From assembly GCA_020726505.1 (NCBI GenBank), contig JAHLEZ010000042.1, positions 186,001-250,000 of the forward strand: 64,000 nucleotides of DNA, read 5' to 3'. Shown here piece after piece: positions 1 through 9,828 of the stretch; positions within the stretch are counted from its first letter, which is position 1, and every line of letters begins with the position of its first letter. This DNA comes from Leptodontidium sp. MPI-SDFR-AT-0119 (lineage: Eukaryota > Ascomycota > Leotiomycetes > Helotiales > Leptodontidiaceae). The translations under genes were made by a program, and so were the position numbers. The notes beneath the pieces were generated by a model. The model ran no database searches, was not told the origin of the DNA, and was given only the letters and a program-made list of their open reading frames with translations.

Positions 1-2
1 AT

Positions 3-1372
3 CAAGAAGAATACAAGACCTTGACAAAAGCATTTTCTCAAGCACGAGCATACTCAGAGGGAGATTCTGGAGATCACATACAGGAAGCAACTAAAGTATG
101 GAACGATATAATGATATTAGATGACTTAGGAGAGCATCAAAATGGAGACGACAGGATTCGGGAAGCAAGAGATAGCTATGCGACGGCATTTAAGAAAGAA
201 AATTCACCTGGGATGCTTAGCGCAAACGCTCGAACACTGCTGTCATTTGTTGCTGCGGAAGGGCACGAAGATATTGTGAAGCTGTTGCTTGTAACAGCTC
301 ATCCAGACTTAAAAGATGGGAAAGTCGGTCAGACGCCGTTATGCTTAGCTGCTCAGAACGGGCACGAGGCTGTTGTCAAGCTGCTGCTCGAGACTGGCAA
401 GGTCGGAGCCGACTCAAAGGATAAGAACGGTCGGACACCGCTTTCCTGGGCTACTCAAAACGGGCATGAGGCTGTCGTCAAGCTGCTACTCGAGGCTAGC
501 AAGGTCGAGGCCGACTCGAAGGATAAGAATAGTCAGACACCATTATCTTGGGCTGCTAAGAACGGGCATGAGGCTGTTGTCAAGCTGCTACTCGAGACTG
601 GCAAGGTTGAGACCGACTTGAAGGATAGGGACGGTTGGACACCGCTATCTTGGGCTGCTAAGAATGGGAAGGAGGCTATCGTCAAGCTGCTGCTCGAGGC
701 TAGCAAGGTCGAGGCCGACTCGAAGGATACGAATAGTCAGACACCACTATCTTGGGCTGCTAAGAACGGGCATGAGGCTGTCGTCAAGCTGCTTCTTGAG
801 ACTGGCAGAGTCGAGGCCGACTGGAAGGATAGGATTAGTCAGACACCGCTATCTTGGGCTGCTAAGAACGGGCACGAGGCTATTGTTAAGCTGCTGCTTG
901 AGACTGGCAAGGTCGCGGCCGACTCGAAGGATGAGGACTATCGGACACTGCTATCCTGGGCTACTCGAAACGGGTATGAGGCTATTGTTAAACGATTACT
1001 TAAGACTAATAAGGTTGAAGCCGACTCAAAGGATTGGTACGATCAGACACCGCTATCTTTTGCTGCTCAGAACGGGAAGGTGACTATCGTTAAGCTGCTG
1101 CTTGAGACTGGCAAGGTCGAGGCCGACTCGAAGGATAAGGACGGTCGGACACCATTATCTTGGGCTGCTGAGAGAGGGAAAGAGGCTATTGTCAAGTTAT
1201 TACTCGAGACTGGCAAGGTCGGAGCCGACTCAAAGGATAAGAACGGTCGGACACCGCTTTCCTGGGCTACTCAAAACGGGCATGAGGCTGTCGTCAAGCT
1301 GCTACTCGAGGCTAGTAAGGTCGAGGCCGACTCGAAGGATAAGGACGGTCGGACACCATTATCTTGGGCTGC
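3..1372 (+). pseudogene. Ankyrin-repeat protein gene, 5' segment (interrupted by Copia-1)
   Basis: The reading frame is open from the window edge, so the N-terminus lies outside. After about 80 residues without recognised repeats come roughly twelve 34-residue ankyrin units with the signature TPLSWAA-NGHEAVVKLLLE. Proteins of this kind in ascomycetes usually carry an upstream NACHT or nucleoside-phosphorylase domain and act as STAND-type or protein-binding receptors; that part is not visible here. The DNA of successive units is nearly identical, which suggests repeat turnover by unequal exchange. The frame is cut in a GCT alanine codon at 1371-1373 by the left LTR of Copia-1 and resumes in frame at 6651. 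As it stands, transcription would enter the LTR and a stop follows at 1398-1400. Repeat class is certain; function and N-terminal domain are unknown. Confidence 0.85.
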
Positions 1373-1543
1373 TGTCAGTTGGCGGGGTTGTGTGCAGTAA
1401 ACAGGATTCGACTGATTAATTAAGACTACAGCTGTAGATGCTTCATATAAGCCATCTGAACGATAGGCAGCCATAGGCTCCAATACTATAAGCTAGGTAG
1501 AAATGATACTCATGACTCATCATGTGACTCATACCAATCAACA
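1373..1543 (-). repeat. Copia-1 left (3') LTR
   Basis: 171 bp, beginning TGTCAGTTGG and ending CAATCAACA on the plus strand, identical by eye to 6475-6645. Read on the minus strand it carries two TGACTCA-type sites near its U3 start and a TTATAT box further in. Confidence 0.95.
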
Positions 1544-1552
1544 CACCCCCCC
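1544..1552 (-). other. Copia-1 polypurine tract
   Basis: The minus strand reads GGGGGGGTG immediately before the 3' LTR (TGTTGATTGG). This position and composition are those of the plus-strand primer of LTR retrotransposons. Confidence 0.7.
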
Positions 1553-1681
1553 AGGCTTGAGAGATATCGAGAGTCTGTATAGACCAGTTAATGAGTGGTG
1601 TTAGCAATAGGCAAGTAAACCTAGAATTCCATCCAATGAGAGTTGCTAAGAAAAGAAAGAACATAGGTTGAGACTACGAGT

Positions 1682-4600
1682 CTAACCGTTGTTGATTTCA
1701 GACAGCAGACGAGAAATATCGACAATATTGAGTTGCTTCAGGAAAACCGCGTGTTTTTGAGGTCCAAGTGCCTTGGTGAGCCCGTCTGCTGGCATATCAT
1801 TGGTCGAAATCCATTCGAGTTTGATTGTTCCCTTTTCTGTTTCTTGACGGAGCCAGTGTTGATGAATATCAATATGTTTGAGCTTAGTGACTAACTTGGG
1901 AGCTTCCTTCATCAGAAGTCTAACAGTTTGAAGGTTGTCACAGTTGACTGTTGTGTCGGAATCAAGGTCGAGCTGTAGATATTCGAATACTCGTCTCCAC
2001 CAAAAGAGCCAAGCGCAGATGTGGGAAAGAGCTAGGAGCTCTGCTTCAGTTGATGATGTTGTGACTGTCCGTTGGAGAACACAGAACCAGTCGATACATC
2101 CTCCGAATAGTTGGAAAAGGCCACCCTCTGTACTCCATCTTCGTACTGAATCATCAGCGAATGAAGCATCGCTAGCTGCAAGAAAGATAGGTGGATTTTC
2201 CTTGAGAGAACCGTATTCCAGAGCGTAGGTTTTGGTAGAGTTCAAGTAAGCTATGCACTGGTCGGCCGCTTCTTGGTGTTCTGGGCCAGGATTTTGTAGA
2301 AATTCAGAGAGCTTTTGGAGTGCTCTAGAGCAGTCAGGTCGAGTGATCGTTGCTGGGTAGCCGATTGAGCCGACCTTGCGTTGATACAGGTGTTTTTCGT
2401 GTACCGTGGCTTCTCCATCAAACCTGGTAAGTACCTTTTCAGGGGATAAAGGGACCTTGGCTTTCCGGTGCTCCAAGTTGAAGGTACGAGCGATTTTAGT
2501 GATATAAGAGTCTTGACAGAGCCAAATTCGGTGGTGTATTCGATCCCGTATAATCCGGATCCCTAGGAACCATCTGAGTTCACCGATTTCCCGGAGCTTG
2601 AATTGTGACATAAGGCTAGTCCGAAAGCTCTTATAGGCTTGCTCGTCTGACGAGTGATACAAAACAACAATGTCATCAACATAAAAGAAGACGATCAGCT
2701 TATTGCTAGTAAACAGACAAGCGCACTCTGGGACTGGTTTCAAGCCCAGCCTTCCCATAATCCGACACAGCAGTTCGAACCAGAGAATTGGGGAGACTCG
2801 TAGACCATAGAGAGCACGAAGGAGTAGAAGTACATGTCCGGGGACACTATATCCAGGAGGGAGTTTGATCCAAACCTTCTTGTTCAGCTTTGCGTTAGGA
2901 AAAGCATTGATAGCATCAAATTGCTTAGCCTCCAGATTGAAGTAAGCTGCAATGGCCATCAGGAATCGAAAGACGCGTGCCGCTAGGGTAGCTGCATAAG
3001 TCTCTTCGTCCTGTTTGGGCTGAAGATCCCCACGAACCACAAGTCGGGCTTTGTATTTGAGAAGATAACCCTCTTCATCAAATTTGTAGGTAAATACCCA
3101 CTTGGTTGGAATGACAAATCCCACAGCTTCAGATTCCGGAACTTGGACAAATGTGCCTCTTTCGTGAAGGTCTCCATATTCAAGCTTGATTGCTGCAATG
3201 AACCCTTCTCGATGGTCGTGATTTAGCATTTCTGTCCAATTAGAAGGCTCTGGTGGGAGTTGGGTCCGATGGATTCGAGCGTGTTGATAGTTAATCCCCG
3301 TGGCAAAGGCAACATGATAGGCTGAATTGAAATGAAGGTTTTTCAGACTGACAGTGTGTATCTCCTGAAGATCCTTCCGTCTGGATGATCGAGTTTGTAA
3401 CCTTGTGCTACTCTCAGCTGCAGTTGGAGTCAAATACTCTTGACGCGTTTCAACTCTAGGTTCAGGCGTGGATTCAGGAGACAGTCGAAGAGTTCCTAGA
3501 CCATGCTCAATTCCATGGCCACTATCGACAACAATCGTATCGTTGTGTGAGTCCAAGGAGAGTTCTGGGGAAGGTGTTGGAAGATCAGAGCCTAGGTCTG
3601 GTGGTCGAATGGGTGGTTCAACATCAGCTTCATCTTCTATCCCTTCAAGCGATTTCAACTCAAGTGGTTGAATGAGCTCTTCAGTGATATTTTCGAAGGA
3701 TATATCTTGCTGATAGCGTTGAGATTCATCAAACGTCACGTCACGAGCACTGATAACTCGAGAGAGTGTTGGAACCCAGATTCTGAAGATGTTTGACGAT
3801 TCGTAGCCAACCAAATAGCCAATGTGGGTCTTTGGTTCAAGCCTATCGAGCTTGTCACGGTTGTGTTTGAGGGCATAAGCCCTGCATCCGTAAGCACGGA
3901 TATGAGCAAACTTGGGGTGTGGCGATGGAATACCAGCAAGCTGCTGGAGCTTTCCAAGAGGTGATTGCCACCCAAGGCGTCTGGTGGGAGATCTGTTGAG
4001 TATATACGCTGCTGCCGCGTAACACTCGTCCCACATTTGTTGAGGAAGATTGCCTGCTGATTTGAGCTTTGCCGCCCTAACCCCTAGCACCCCCCCAGAT
4101 TTCTCAGCAGCGCCGTTTTGTGCATGAACATCTGGCGCAGAAACTTCAACTGTAAGCCCAGTTTCAATGATATAGTCGCTCCATTCATCACTTGTAAGGA
4201 GTGAGACTTGACCGTCTAATCGTATAACAATGACTTCGAAGTTCCAGCGTCGCTTACAGGTGTTGACACATTTCCTGATATGACTGACAAGGTCTCTGGC
4301 TTTGGTGCTGTAGACACGCTCTACGTAGTGAAAGCCAAGAAAGTCGTCATACATGTGAGAGACAAAGCCGTCCCTCATTGGAATAACATCCCAACACAGC
4401 CTGTAAAAAGGACGATGGGCACGTACAGGGGTACGTCGAGAAATGAGCTGTTTTGCATCGTGTTGCTTGCAGATCGGGCAGCTGGGGTCATGCTCCCCCT
4501 TGACGGCTTCAATATCAGAGCAAGCATCCGGAAGGTGTTTTAATGCTTCAGCATATGTGTGACCCGTTCGGTCGTGAGCCTGTTGCATTGTCCAAATAGC

Positions 4601-6160
4601 CTTTGGAAGTTGTGTCCTTGACGAATTTGCAGGGTAGACTGTAGCCACTGGGTTGTACTCTAGAACCCATTGTTCACAGATCCGGCGAGTTTTCCCAATC
4701 ATTACACCCCCATATTTAAGGCACATGTTTTCAGAGTCCCAATAGATTTGCTTGTCGAAAAACCGGTTGTAGCTCACTGTGTTTGTTGTAAAGGTTGGAA
4801 TATACTTGACGTTATAGAGGAGCCAAGGTCTCTTTCCATCAGGAGTTCCTTCACATTCCAAGGTGATCTTGATTGTCCCATAACCCTCGATTTTGACTGG
4901 ATTATTGCCTGCAACTAGAATGTCATCTTCTGCTGCTGGGGTGAATTCGATGAACCTTGATCGGTCATTACACACGTGTTCCGTAGCTCCAGAATCCAGG
5001 ATATAACTGTTTCGCAGAGCGAGATGCAGCCCATCCGTTGAGTAAGATTGAGGAGAGAAAGTTGTGCAGCCCATAGGCAATGGGTTTTCCGTTTCTGGCG
5101 AAGAAGGCGATTGGCCAGTTTTGGACTGGTTGTTGTGTTTGTCCCGAATTCTCTGGAGTGTAGTAGTGATCGCAGAATTCTTCGATTTCTTCTCTTCGAT
5201 TAGCTTTTGAATCGAGGCATCGATCTTGAAGCCAGTTGGGCGATTCCACTCGAAGATATGTGGACACTTAGACCAAGGGTGCTCGGATGAACCGCAAAGA
5301 CAGCCTCTCTTCTTTCCATCTCTATCTTTTCCATTAAGTGTTGGCGTAGGAGTGGTGGAAGGAGTAGCAGTAGCAATAGGAGTGTCAGTAGTATACACTG
5401 TTCCACGGCCAGACTGACGGGTGGCATTAATGTGTGTATTGCGGTGCCAAGTTCGATAGACCTTGAGTACAGATCGAAAGTCTAAATCAGCTCCTTCAGC
5501 CTGCTTGACTGAATAAGATTCAGCGAAAGAAGGAGAGATCTGCTTAAGAGTGTTGAGAAAGTGTAACACCGGCCAATTGCCCTGAACATCAGGAATATTG
5601 AGTTCAAGACATTCATCGTACGTCGTTTCCCACTTTTGAAGCCATTCGTCCGTATTGGTGACCTTGGTTGACTTGGTAAGACTGGTCCATGTAGCGTGAA
5701 GTTCCATCATACGAGCGTGGTCCGTCTGTTTAAACCTATCCCGTAGCTTGACCATCACGGCATGTGTAGTTTCTCCTCTGGTGTAGATAAAGTGTCGAAT
5801 TGCAACAGTCCTTTGAATCTCCATGCGTACCTTAGCAATAGCTTCGGTGTGTTTGCGATAGATTCTCTTGTCGTCGTCGTATTCCACATTCATCCAGCGG
5901 AGTTGTTCTCTTTCATTGGCATCCAGGTCCGAATAGGTCGTGGGCCGAGGTATTCCAAGTGGATTAAGAACAGTAGGCTTGATCATTTCCGGTGTAGGTC
6001 GAACGGGAGCGACTGGAAGTCCTGGATTAAGAACATCGGGGTCGATATACTGCTTGACTCCATATTCGTCCGCAATAATGAAGATATATTCCGACCAAGG
6101 GAGCCAGTCTTTTTCCGAATCCAGGATTGGGATGTTTTTGGGTTGGGTTGTTGATGCCAT
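1682..6160 (-). CDS. Copia-1 Gag-Pol polyprotein (1,492 aa)
   Basis: Single uninterrupted frame from ATG 6160 to the stop at 1682. In order: Gag region; a zinc-knuckle-like CLCGSSEHPWSKC near residue 285; aspartic protease with YILDSGATEHVC near 388; integrase with an HHCC-type motif (HDRTGH, CPIC, about 535-585), a DDE core and QNGAAEKSGG; reverse transcriptase with FFYVDDIVV near 1158; and RNase H starting at ASDASFADD near 1328 with the copia-type ending DMPADGLTKAL. The order protease-integrase-RT-RNase H defines Ty1/copia. No stops or frameshifts occur, so it is probably functional. Gag and Pol share one frame with no visible frameshift signal, so Gag excess would need another mechanism such as splicing or differential turnover. 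Confidence 0.96.
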   Translation of the reverse strand: MASTTQPKNIPILDSEKDWLPWSEYIFIIADEYGVKQYIDPDVLNPGLPVAPVRPTPEMIKPTVLNPLGIPRPTTYSDLDANEREQLRWMNVEYDDDKRIYRKHTEAIAKVRMEIQRTVAIRHFIYTRGETTHAVMVKLRDRFKQTDHARMMELHATWTSLTKSTKVTNTDEWLQKWETTYDECLELNIPDVQGNWPVLHFLNTLKQISPSFAESYSVKQAEGADLDFRSVLKVYRTWHRNTHINATRQSGRGTVYTTDTPIATATPSTTPTPTLNGKDRDGKKRGCLCGSSEHPWSKCPHIFEWNRPTGFKIDASIQKLIEEKKSKNSAITTTLQRIRDKHNNQSKTGQSPSSPETENPLPMGCTTFSPQSYSTDGLHLALRNSYILDSGATEHVCNDRSRFIEFTPAAEDDILVAGNNPVKIEGYGTIKITLECEGTPDGKRPWLLYNVKYIPTFTTNTVSYNRFFDKQIYWDSENMCLKYGGVMIGKTRRICEQWVLEYNPVATVYPANSSRTQLPKAIWTMQQAHDRTGHTYAEALKHLPDACSDIEAVKGEHDPSCPICKQHDAKQLISRRTPVRAHRPFYRLCWDVIPMRDGFVSHMYDDFLGFHYVERVYSTKARDLVSHIRKCVNTCKRRWNFEVIVIRLDGQVSLLTSDEWSDYIIETGLTVEVSAPDVHAQNGAAEKSGGVLGVRAAKLKSAGNLPQQMWDECYAAAAYILNRSPTRRLGWQSPLGKLQQLAGIPSPHPKFAHIRAYGCRAYALKHNRDKLDRLEPKTHIGYLVGYESSNIFRIWVPTLSRVISARDVTFDESQRYQQDISFENITEELIQPLELKSLEGIEDEADVEPPIRPPDLGSDLPTPSPELSLDSHNDTIVVDSGHGIEHGLGTLRLSPESTPEPRVETRQEYLTPTAAESSTRLQTRSSRRKDLQEIHTVSLKNLHFNSAYHVAFATGINYQHARIHRTQLPPEPSNWTEMLNHDHREGFIAAIKLEYGDLHERGTFVQVPESEAVGFVIPTKWVFTYKFDEEGYLLKYKARLVVRGDLQPKQDEETYAATLAARVFRFLMAIAAYFNLEAKQFDAINAFPNAKLNKKVWIKLPPGYSVPGHVLLLLRALYGLRVSPILWFELLCRIMGRLGLKPVPECACLFTSNKLIVFFYVDDIVVLYHSSDEQAYKSFRTSLMSQFKLREIGELRWFLGIRIIRDRIHHRIWLCQDSYITKIARTFNLEHRKAKVPLSPEKVLTRFDGEATVHEKHLYQRKVGSIGYPATITRPDCSRALQKLSEFLQNPGPEHQEAADQCIAYLNSTKTYALEYGSLKENPPIFLAASDASFADDSVRRWSTEGGLFQLFGGCIDWFCVLQRTVTTSSTEAELLALSHICAWLFWWRRVFEYLQLDLDSDTTVNCDNLQTVRLLMKEAPKLVTKLKHIDIHQHWLRQETEKGTIKLEWISTNDMPADGLTKALGPQKHAVFLKQLNIVDISRLLSEINNG

Positions 6161-6463
6161 AGTTGAGCAGATGGCACAGTTGTTTTGATACTGAAATTAG
6201 ACAGGCACGTTCTTATACTAGTCTAGTAGACGTGGTATGGTCGATCTGGTTGATCAGAACGTTGTTGAGAATCCAAGTGAAAGTATCAGAGGGTTGAATC
6301 GAGCTGAGTATTGCGCCCGTAGGGTTGACAGCAGGTTGTGCAGGGAAGGTTGTAAAACGTGATAAACAGATGTGTTTACAAGATACGTTCTGAACTAAGA
6401 AGCTAGTAGAACGTGATAAACAACGGGTTTACAATGAACGTTTTGAACCAGTTAGAGCAAGCG

Positions 6464-6474
6464 GGGCTCATAAC
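6464..6474 (-). other. Copia-1 primer-binding site (half initiator tRNA-Met type)
   Basis: Directly inside the 5' LTR the minus strand reads GTTATGAGCCC. This is complementary to the anticodon stem-loop of eukaryotic initiator tRNA-Met (GGGCUCAUAAC), not to the tRNA 3' end. Priming by an internal tRNA-iMet fragment is known for Drosophila copia and yeast Ty5. Assignment rests on this 11-base match. Confidence 0.75.
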
Positions 6475-6645
6475 TGTCAGTTGGCGGGGTTGTGTGCAGT
6501 AAACAGGATTCGACTGATTAATTAAGACTACAGCTGTAGATGCTTCATATAAGCCATCTGAACGATAGGCAGCCATAGGCTCCAATACTATAAGCTAGGT
6601 AGAAATGATACTCATGACTCATCATGTGACTCATACCAATCAACA
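6475..6645 (-). repeat. Copia-1 right (5', promoter) LTR
   Basis: Identical to 1373-1543. As the 5' LTR of a minus-strand element it should hold the active promoter. TGACTCA cores lie at 6615-6621 and 6627-6633, upstream (in the element's sense) of a TATA-like TTATAT near 6550. GCTGC follows at 6646-6650 as the target duplication. Confidence 0.95.
6615..6633 (-). promoter_or_regulatory. Paired TGACTCA (AP-1/Gcn4-type) sites in Copia-1 U3
   Basis: Two 7-bp cores TGACTCA start 12 bp apart; the first sits in the full palindrome ATGACTCAT. This is the recognised binding core of fungal bZIP regulators of the Gcn4/CPC-1/CpcA type. The position in U3 upstream of a TATA-like box fits an enhancer. 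Function is inferred. The same pair is in the left LTR at 1513-1531. Confidence 0.6.
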
Positions 6646-6650
6646 GCTGC

Positions 6651-7041
6651 TGAGAGAGGGAAAGAGGCTATTGTCAAGTTATTACTCGAGACTGGTAAGG
6701 TCGACGTCGACTCAAAGGATAAGACCGGTCGGACACCGCTTTCTTGGACTGCGCCACCCTGGGCTTATCAAAACGGGCATGAGGCTGTCGTCAAGCTGCT
6801 ACTCGAGACTGGCAAGGTCGAGGCCGACTCAAAGGATAAGGACGGTCGAACACCGTTATCTTGGGCTGCTGAGAGAGGGAAGGAGGCTATTGTCAAGTTA
6901 TTACTCGAGACTGGTAAGGTCGACGTCGACTCAAAGGATAAGACCGGTCGGACACCGCTATCTTGGGCTGCTGAGAACGGACACGAGGCTATATTTAAGT
7001 TGCTATCCTGGGCTGCTCGGAGGGAACACGAGGCCGGTTAA
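6651..7041 (+). pseudogene. Ankyrin-repeat protein gene, 3' segment
   Basis: This is the continuation of the split ankyrin gene. With one GCTGC copy kept, the last codon before Copia-1 (GC, 1371-1372) is completed by T6651, and the frame reads AERGKEAIVKLLLE and so on to TAA at 7039-7041. It holds about three more repeat units. One is irregular: APPW is inserted after LSWT near 6750. The last is shortened (IFKLLSWAARREHEAG then stop), so the C-terminus is naturally worn or was shaped by internal deletions. No promoter or start of its own is apparent. Confidence 0.85.
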
Positions 7042-8768
7042 GCTGCTACGTGAGTACTTTAGTTGATCGATTAGTACTTATTTCCAAGGGAAAAAAAAGA
7101 GGTTCGTAGAATAAGAGAATCGCACTGGTGCCTGGGCCTGACTATATTTGGTTAGGCAAGGTTAGGGGCGGTAGCTCGAAGTACGCAAAGAGTTGCTGTG
7201 ATTGCAAGGAAAAGGGAAGCCGGTTTTTCAAGCGACTATATGCAGAAGGGGGCAGCCAAACATGTCGCAATACAAGTTTCTCAGATGGAGATTGTGGCCG
7301 ATATTGGTGTCGGACATGGGCGAAAATGGCGTTTCGAGCGATGCGGGGAGTGGCTTATGGCGTTGCCGGAGTATGTCGGGGAAGCGGGAAATAACGGCAA
7401 GACCTTTTACCGTGGTTTTACAAATACAGTAAATTGATCAGAAACCCATGTTCGCTTATTTGCGAGGTACCGATCCATGTGGCGACGGCGTGTGTCACAT
7501 CGCGCCCTGATCGGCATCAGGCTGACAACGAGTTCTTGTTTTCGTGGGATGATATGAATACCAGATCCAACTAATTTATATGTTTATAAGGCAAAATATA
7601 CTTGATGTTGATGTTGTGGGTTGATGAGCCCGATTGCACTTAGAAAAGAGGCACTTCGCAAATCAACAACGCCGCGACGACGCGATCATAATTTTCGAAG
7701 TTACTAGTTCAGGGATGTTCGGGAAGCGTAAACAATATGGATTTTCCGAAAGGTATGCAAAATTTTAAGACGTTCATGAAATTAGAGCCATTCGAATCCA
7801 AAGTACCCATGGTTTGTCTCGTCACGGGGTGCGTCTCTGGACGCAGGGAGAGACGTTAGATCAGCTGTACATAGCCTGAAAGCTGTGTGTAGCGCTTCAA
7901 ATCTCCGAAGGCTTATAACAGCTGTAACGGGATGATCTGGCCATGAGGGTGAATCTGGTCTCTAGTAATCCCGGGTTTGGTTTTCGTCGTGGATTTCCAT
8001 ATAAATACGTATTCTTAGGTATGTATAGGCTTCGGCGACAGTCATAAGCTTCCACGCCCGGATCCGGGCATATTTGGGCATATCTGCTGCATCATTGTGG
8101 TCCTGAATCTCCCTATCTTTGCGTGCATTTGTATGATCACATATTATTCGCATCTGATCCTTTAGAAATTATAATAAAAATAGCTCCCATGCATCAATAG
8201 GTTTAACGTTAGGTAGTAAATTAATTATTAACGAAAAGGGGGGTAAATTCATTAGTTTAAAGCCAAACCCAGTCTTAGTAACTGGCTCTAAGTTAGGGCG
8301 TGTAGTAGTAGGATCTGTGAAATTTGCCGCAACTTGTTGCATCGCTTTTGGTAGCATTTTGAGTGTCAAATAATAATAATTGTTTGGTTTGTTTACATGT
8401 TTGTTTACCTTCACTTTAGTGGGGTAGCCGCCAAGACGCTAAAAGGTGCTCTGCCGCAGGAAGGGATAGCATATGCAGATACACTTCTTAGGACTGACCG
8501 CAACCAAAAACCACAATATTGAATGGTGCTTTACTGAAGCTACAATATCAGATTCTCTAAATGGGAACCATTAAAAGGCTACTGGTTCGTAGATTGTTTG
8601 AATCAGTCATAAAGAACCATACTTCAAGTTTCCCAAGTCTGGATCCACAGCCAGTCGTCACCACCAGTCATCCAGTCATTCAGTCATACAGGTCAACCTC
8701 AAAATAGTTTTCGTGCAAATCACCCGTTCAAGAATACTATAGTTGCGTCTGCTTCGCTGTTTCGTATA
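7042..8768. other. Intergenic, no supported gene
   Basis: Three overlapping short frames at 7128-7437 and two minus-strand frames at 7962-8414 show no recognisable domain, and none is clearly favoured by codon pattern. The stretch 7560-8770 is AT-rich. It probably contains the 3' UTR of the ankyrin gene and unidentified decayed sequence. Confidence 0.4.
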
Positions 8769-9406
8769 GAAGGAAAATGTAAGCCAGCCGGCTGATAAGT
8801 CAACCAATCAGCTAAGAGATTCTTACAAGTCAATCAGCTCAGCCCTAGGCCTAAGCCAATCAGCTGATATATTCTCAGCTGATCTTTAGCTGATAAGCTG
8901 AGGGGTATTTTATTAGCCAATTTGGAGTCAGTTTAGGTAGGGGTATGATGCTGATTTGATGTCTTAATTAATGATTTGACGAGCCCCGGAGTGGAATAAC
9001 CCCCTCTGACAGGCCAAAATTAGGCGGTGAAAGCGGCAGAATATTAAAAAGCTTGCTTTTAGTATCGTAGGTACATCACTAAGTCGTAATTATAGTTAGA
9101 ATTGCTATTAAAATTATGTCTCGCTATATCTTACTTATTCTAATCGATAGAGCTGCTCCTAAAGCATCTGGAGTATCATCTGCGGACTCTGCTCCTAATA
9201 TATTTGGTCGTATAATGTCGGTTTCTAGTGCGTCGGCATCACCGGCTTCAGCGGCTCTTATAACTCTTCGTGATCTTTGCTAGCTACCTCTACGAGTATA
9301 TAACGAGTAGTATAACCCTTACGAGCCTAAGTATAATAATTTACTATTAGATTACTATCCTTACGTTAACGGTCAGTCGTTGTTTAATAGTAAGGAGGTT
9401 AACCTT
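8769..9406 (+). mobile_element. RIP-decayed hAT 5' end, same family as the element at 61.2 kb
   Basis: Sequence from about 8769 aligns by eye with 61236-61890. Shared blocks include CAGCCGGCT..AAGTCAACCA, GAGCCCCGGAG/GAAGCCCCGGAG, AGGCCA-A-TTAGGCGGTG and ATGTCTCGCT (start codon at 9116 versus 61587). Differences are mostly C to T and G to A, and stops break the frame. It ends near 9406, about 12 bp before the pogo insertion site, and no continuation was found beyond the pogo element. A dead fragment of a family that still has an intact member in this window. Confidence 0.8.
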
Positions 9407-9419
9407 CAAAAAATACCTA

Positions 9420-9512
9420 CTCGTCGGTTTCCTGACTTTTTTTGAAATATTACCGACCTGTACCAACAGGTCGGTATCAGCAACTTGGACATATCAGCAA
9501 CTTGGACACGGC
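9420..9512 (+). repeat. Pogo left terminal inverted repeat (93 bp)
   Basis: Begins CTCGTCGGTTTCCTGAC and ends ..CTTGGACACGGC. It matches the reverse complement of 12661-12733 except for AAATATTACCGACCTGTACC-type extra sequence at about 9445-9465, which creates a local palindrome with the following ACAGGTCGG. Confidence 0.9.
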
Positions 9513-9828
9513 CTTTTCGGCCTATTTAATTACTTTAAAAATCCAATTCTAGTCCGTTTGACTTGATTCTTTCATAGAAAAATGCGACGTAGCTAAAAGA
9601 ATAATTACCAAACTAGTGCATTAGGGCTAGGGCTAGTTAATACGGCGTTGTTTCGAGTTGAATACGAGTTTAGGATGAAGATTTTGCAGGTCTTGGCGCC
9701 TCGGAACATCCCGCAGGGCATCGACAGGGGTGCGAATCGCGTCTGGATCCCCCCCTCCAACACGTAAAAACGCGATTTATCTTACCTATACATACACACT
9801 TCAATCCGGACCACGAACTACGCCTACT

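Larger units (their letters stand above)
1373..6645 (-). mobile_element. Copia-1, complete Ty1/copia-type LTR retrotransposon
   Basis: This is a 5,273-bp element on the minus strand. It has two identical 171-bp LTRs (TG...CA), a primer-binding site beside the right (5') LTR, a polypurine tract beside the left (3') LTR, one open pol reading frame, and a perfect 5-bp target duplication GCTGC (1368-1372 and 6646-6650). Identical LTRs and an unbroken 1,492-codon frame point to a recent insertion that may still be competent. The target is the coding region of the ankyrin gene. Confidence 0.96.

Noticed and set aside
373..1419. Second-frame Arg/Ser-rich ORFs over the ankyrin gene
   Set aside because: They are shifted-frame readings of the same near-identical 102-bp units; the LSWAA-NGHEAVVKLLL frame is the ankyrin one.
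7128..7437. Three overlapping short ORFs downstream of the ankyrin gene
   Set aside because: They compete for the same DNA, show no motif, and none is favoured.
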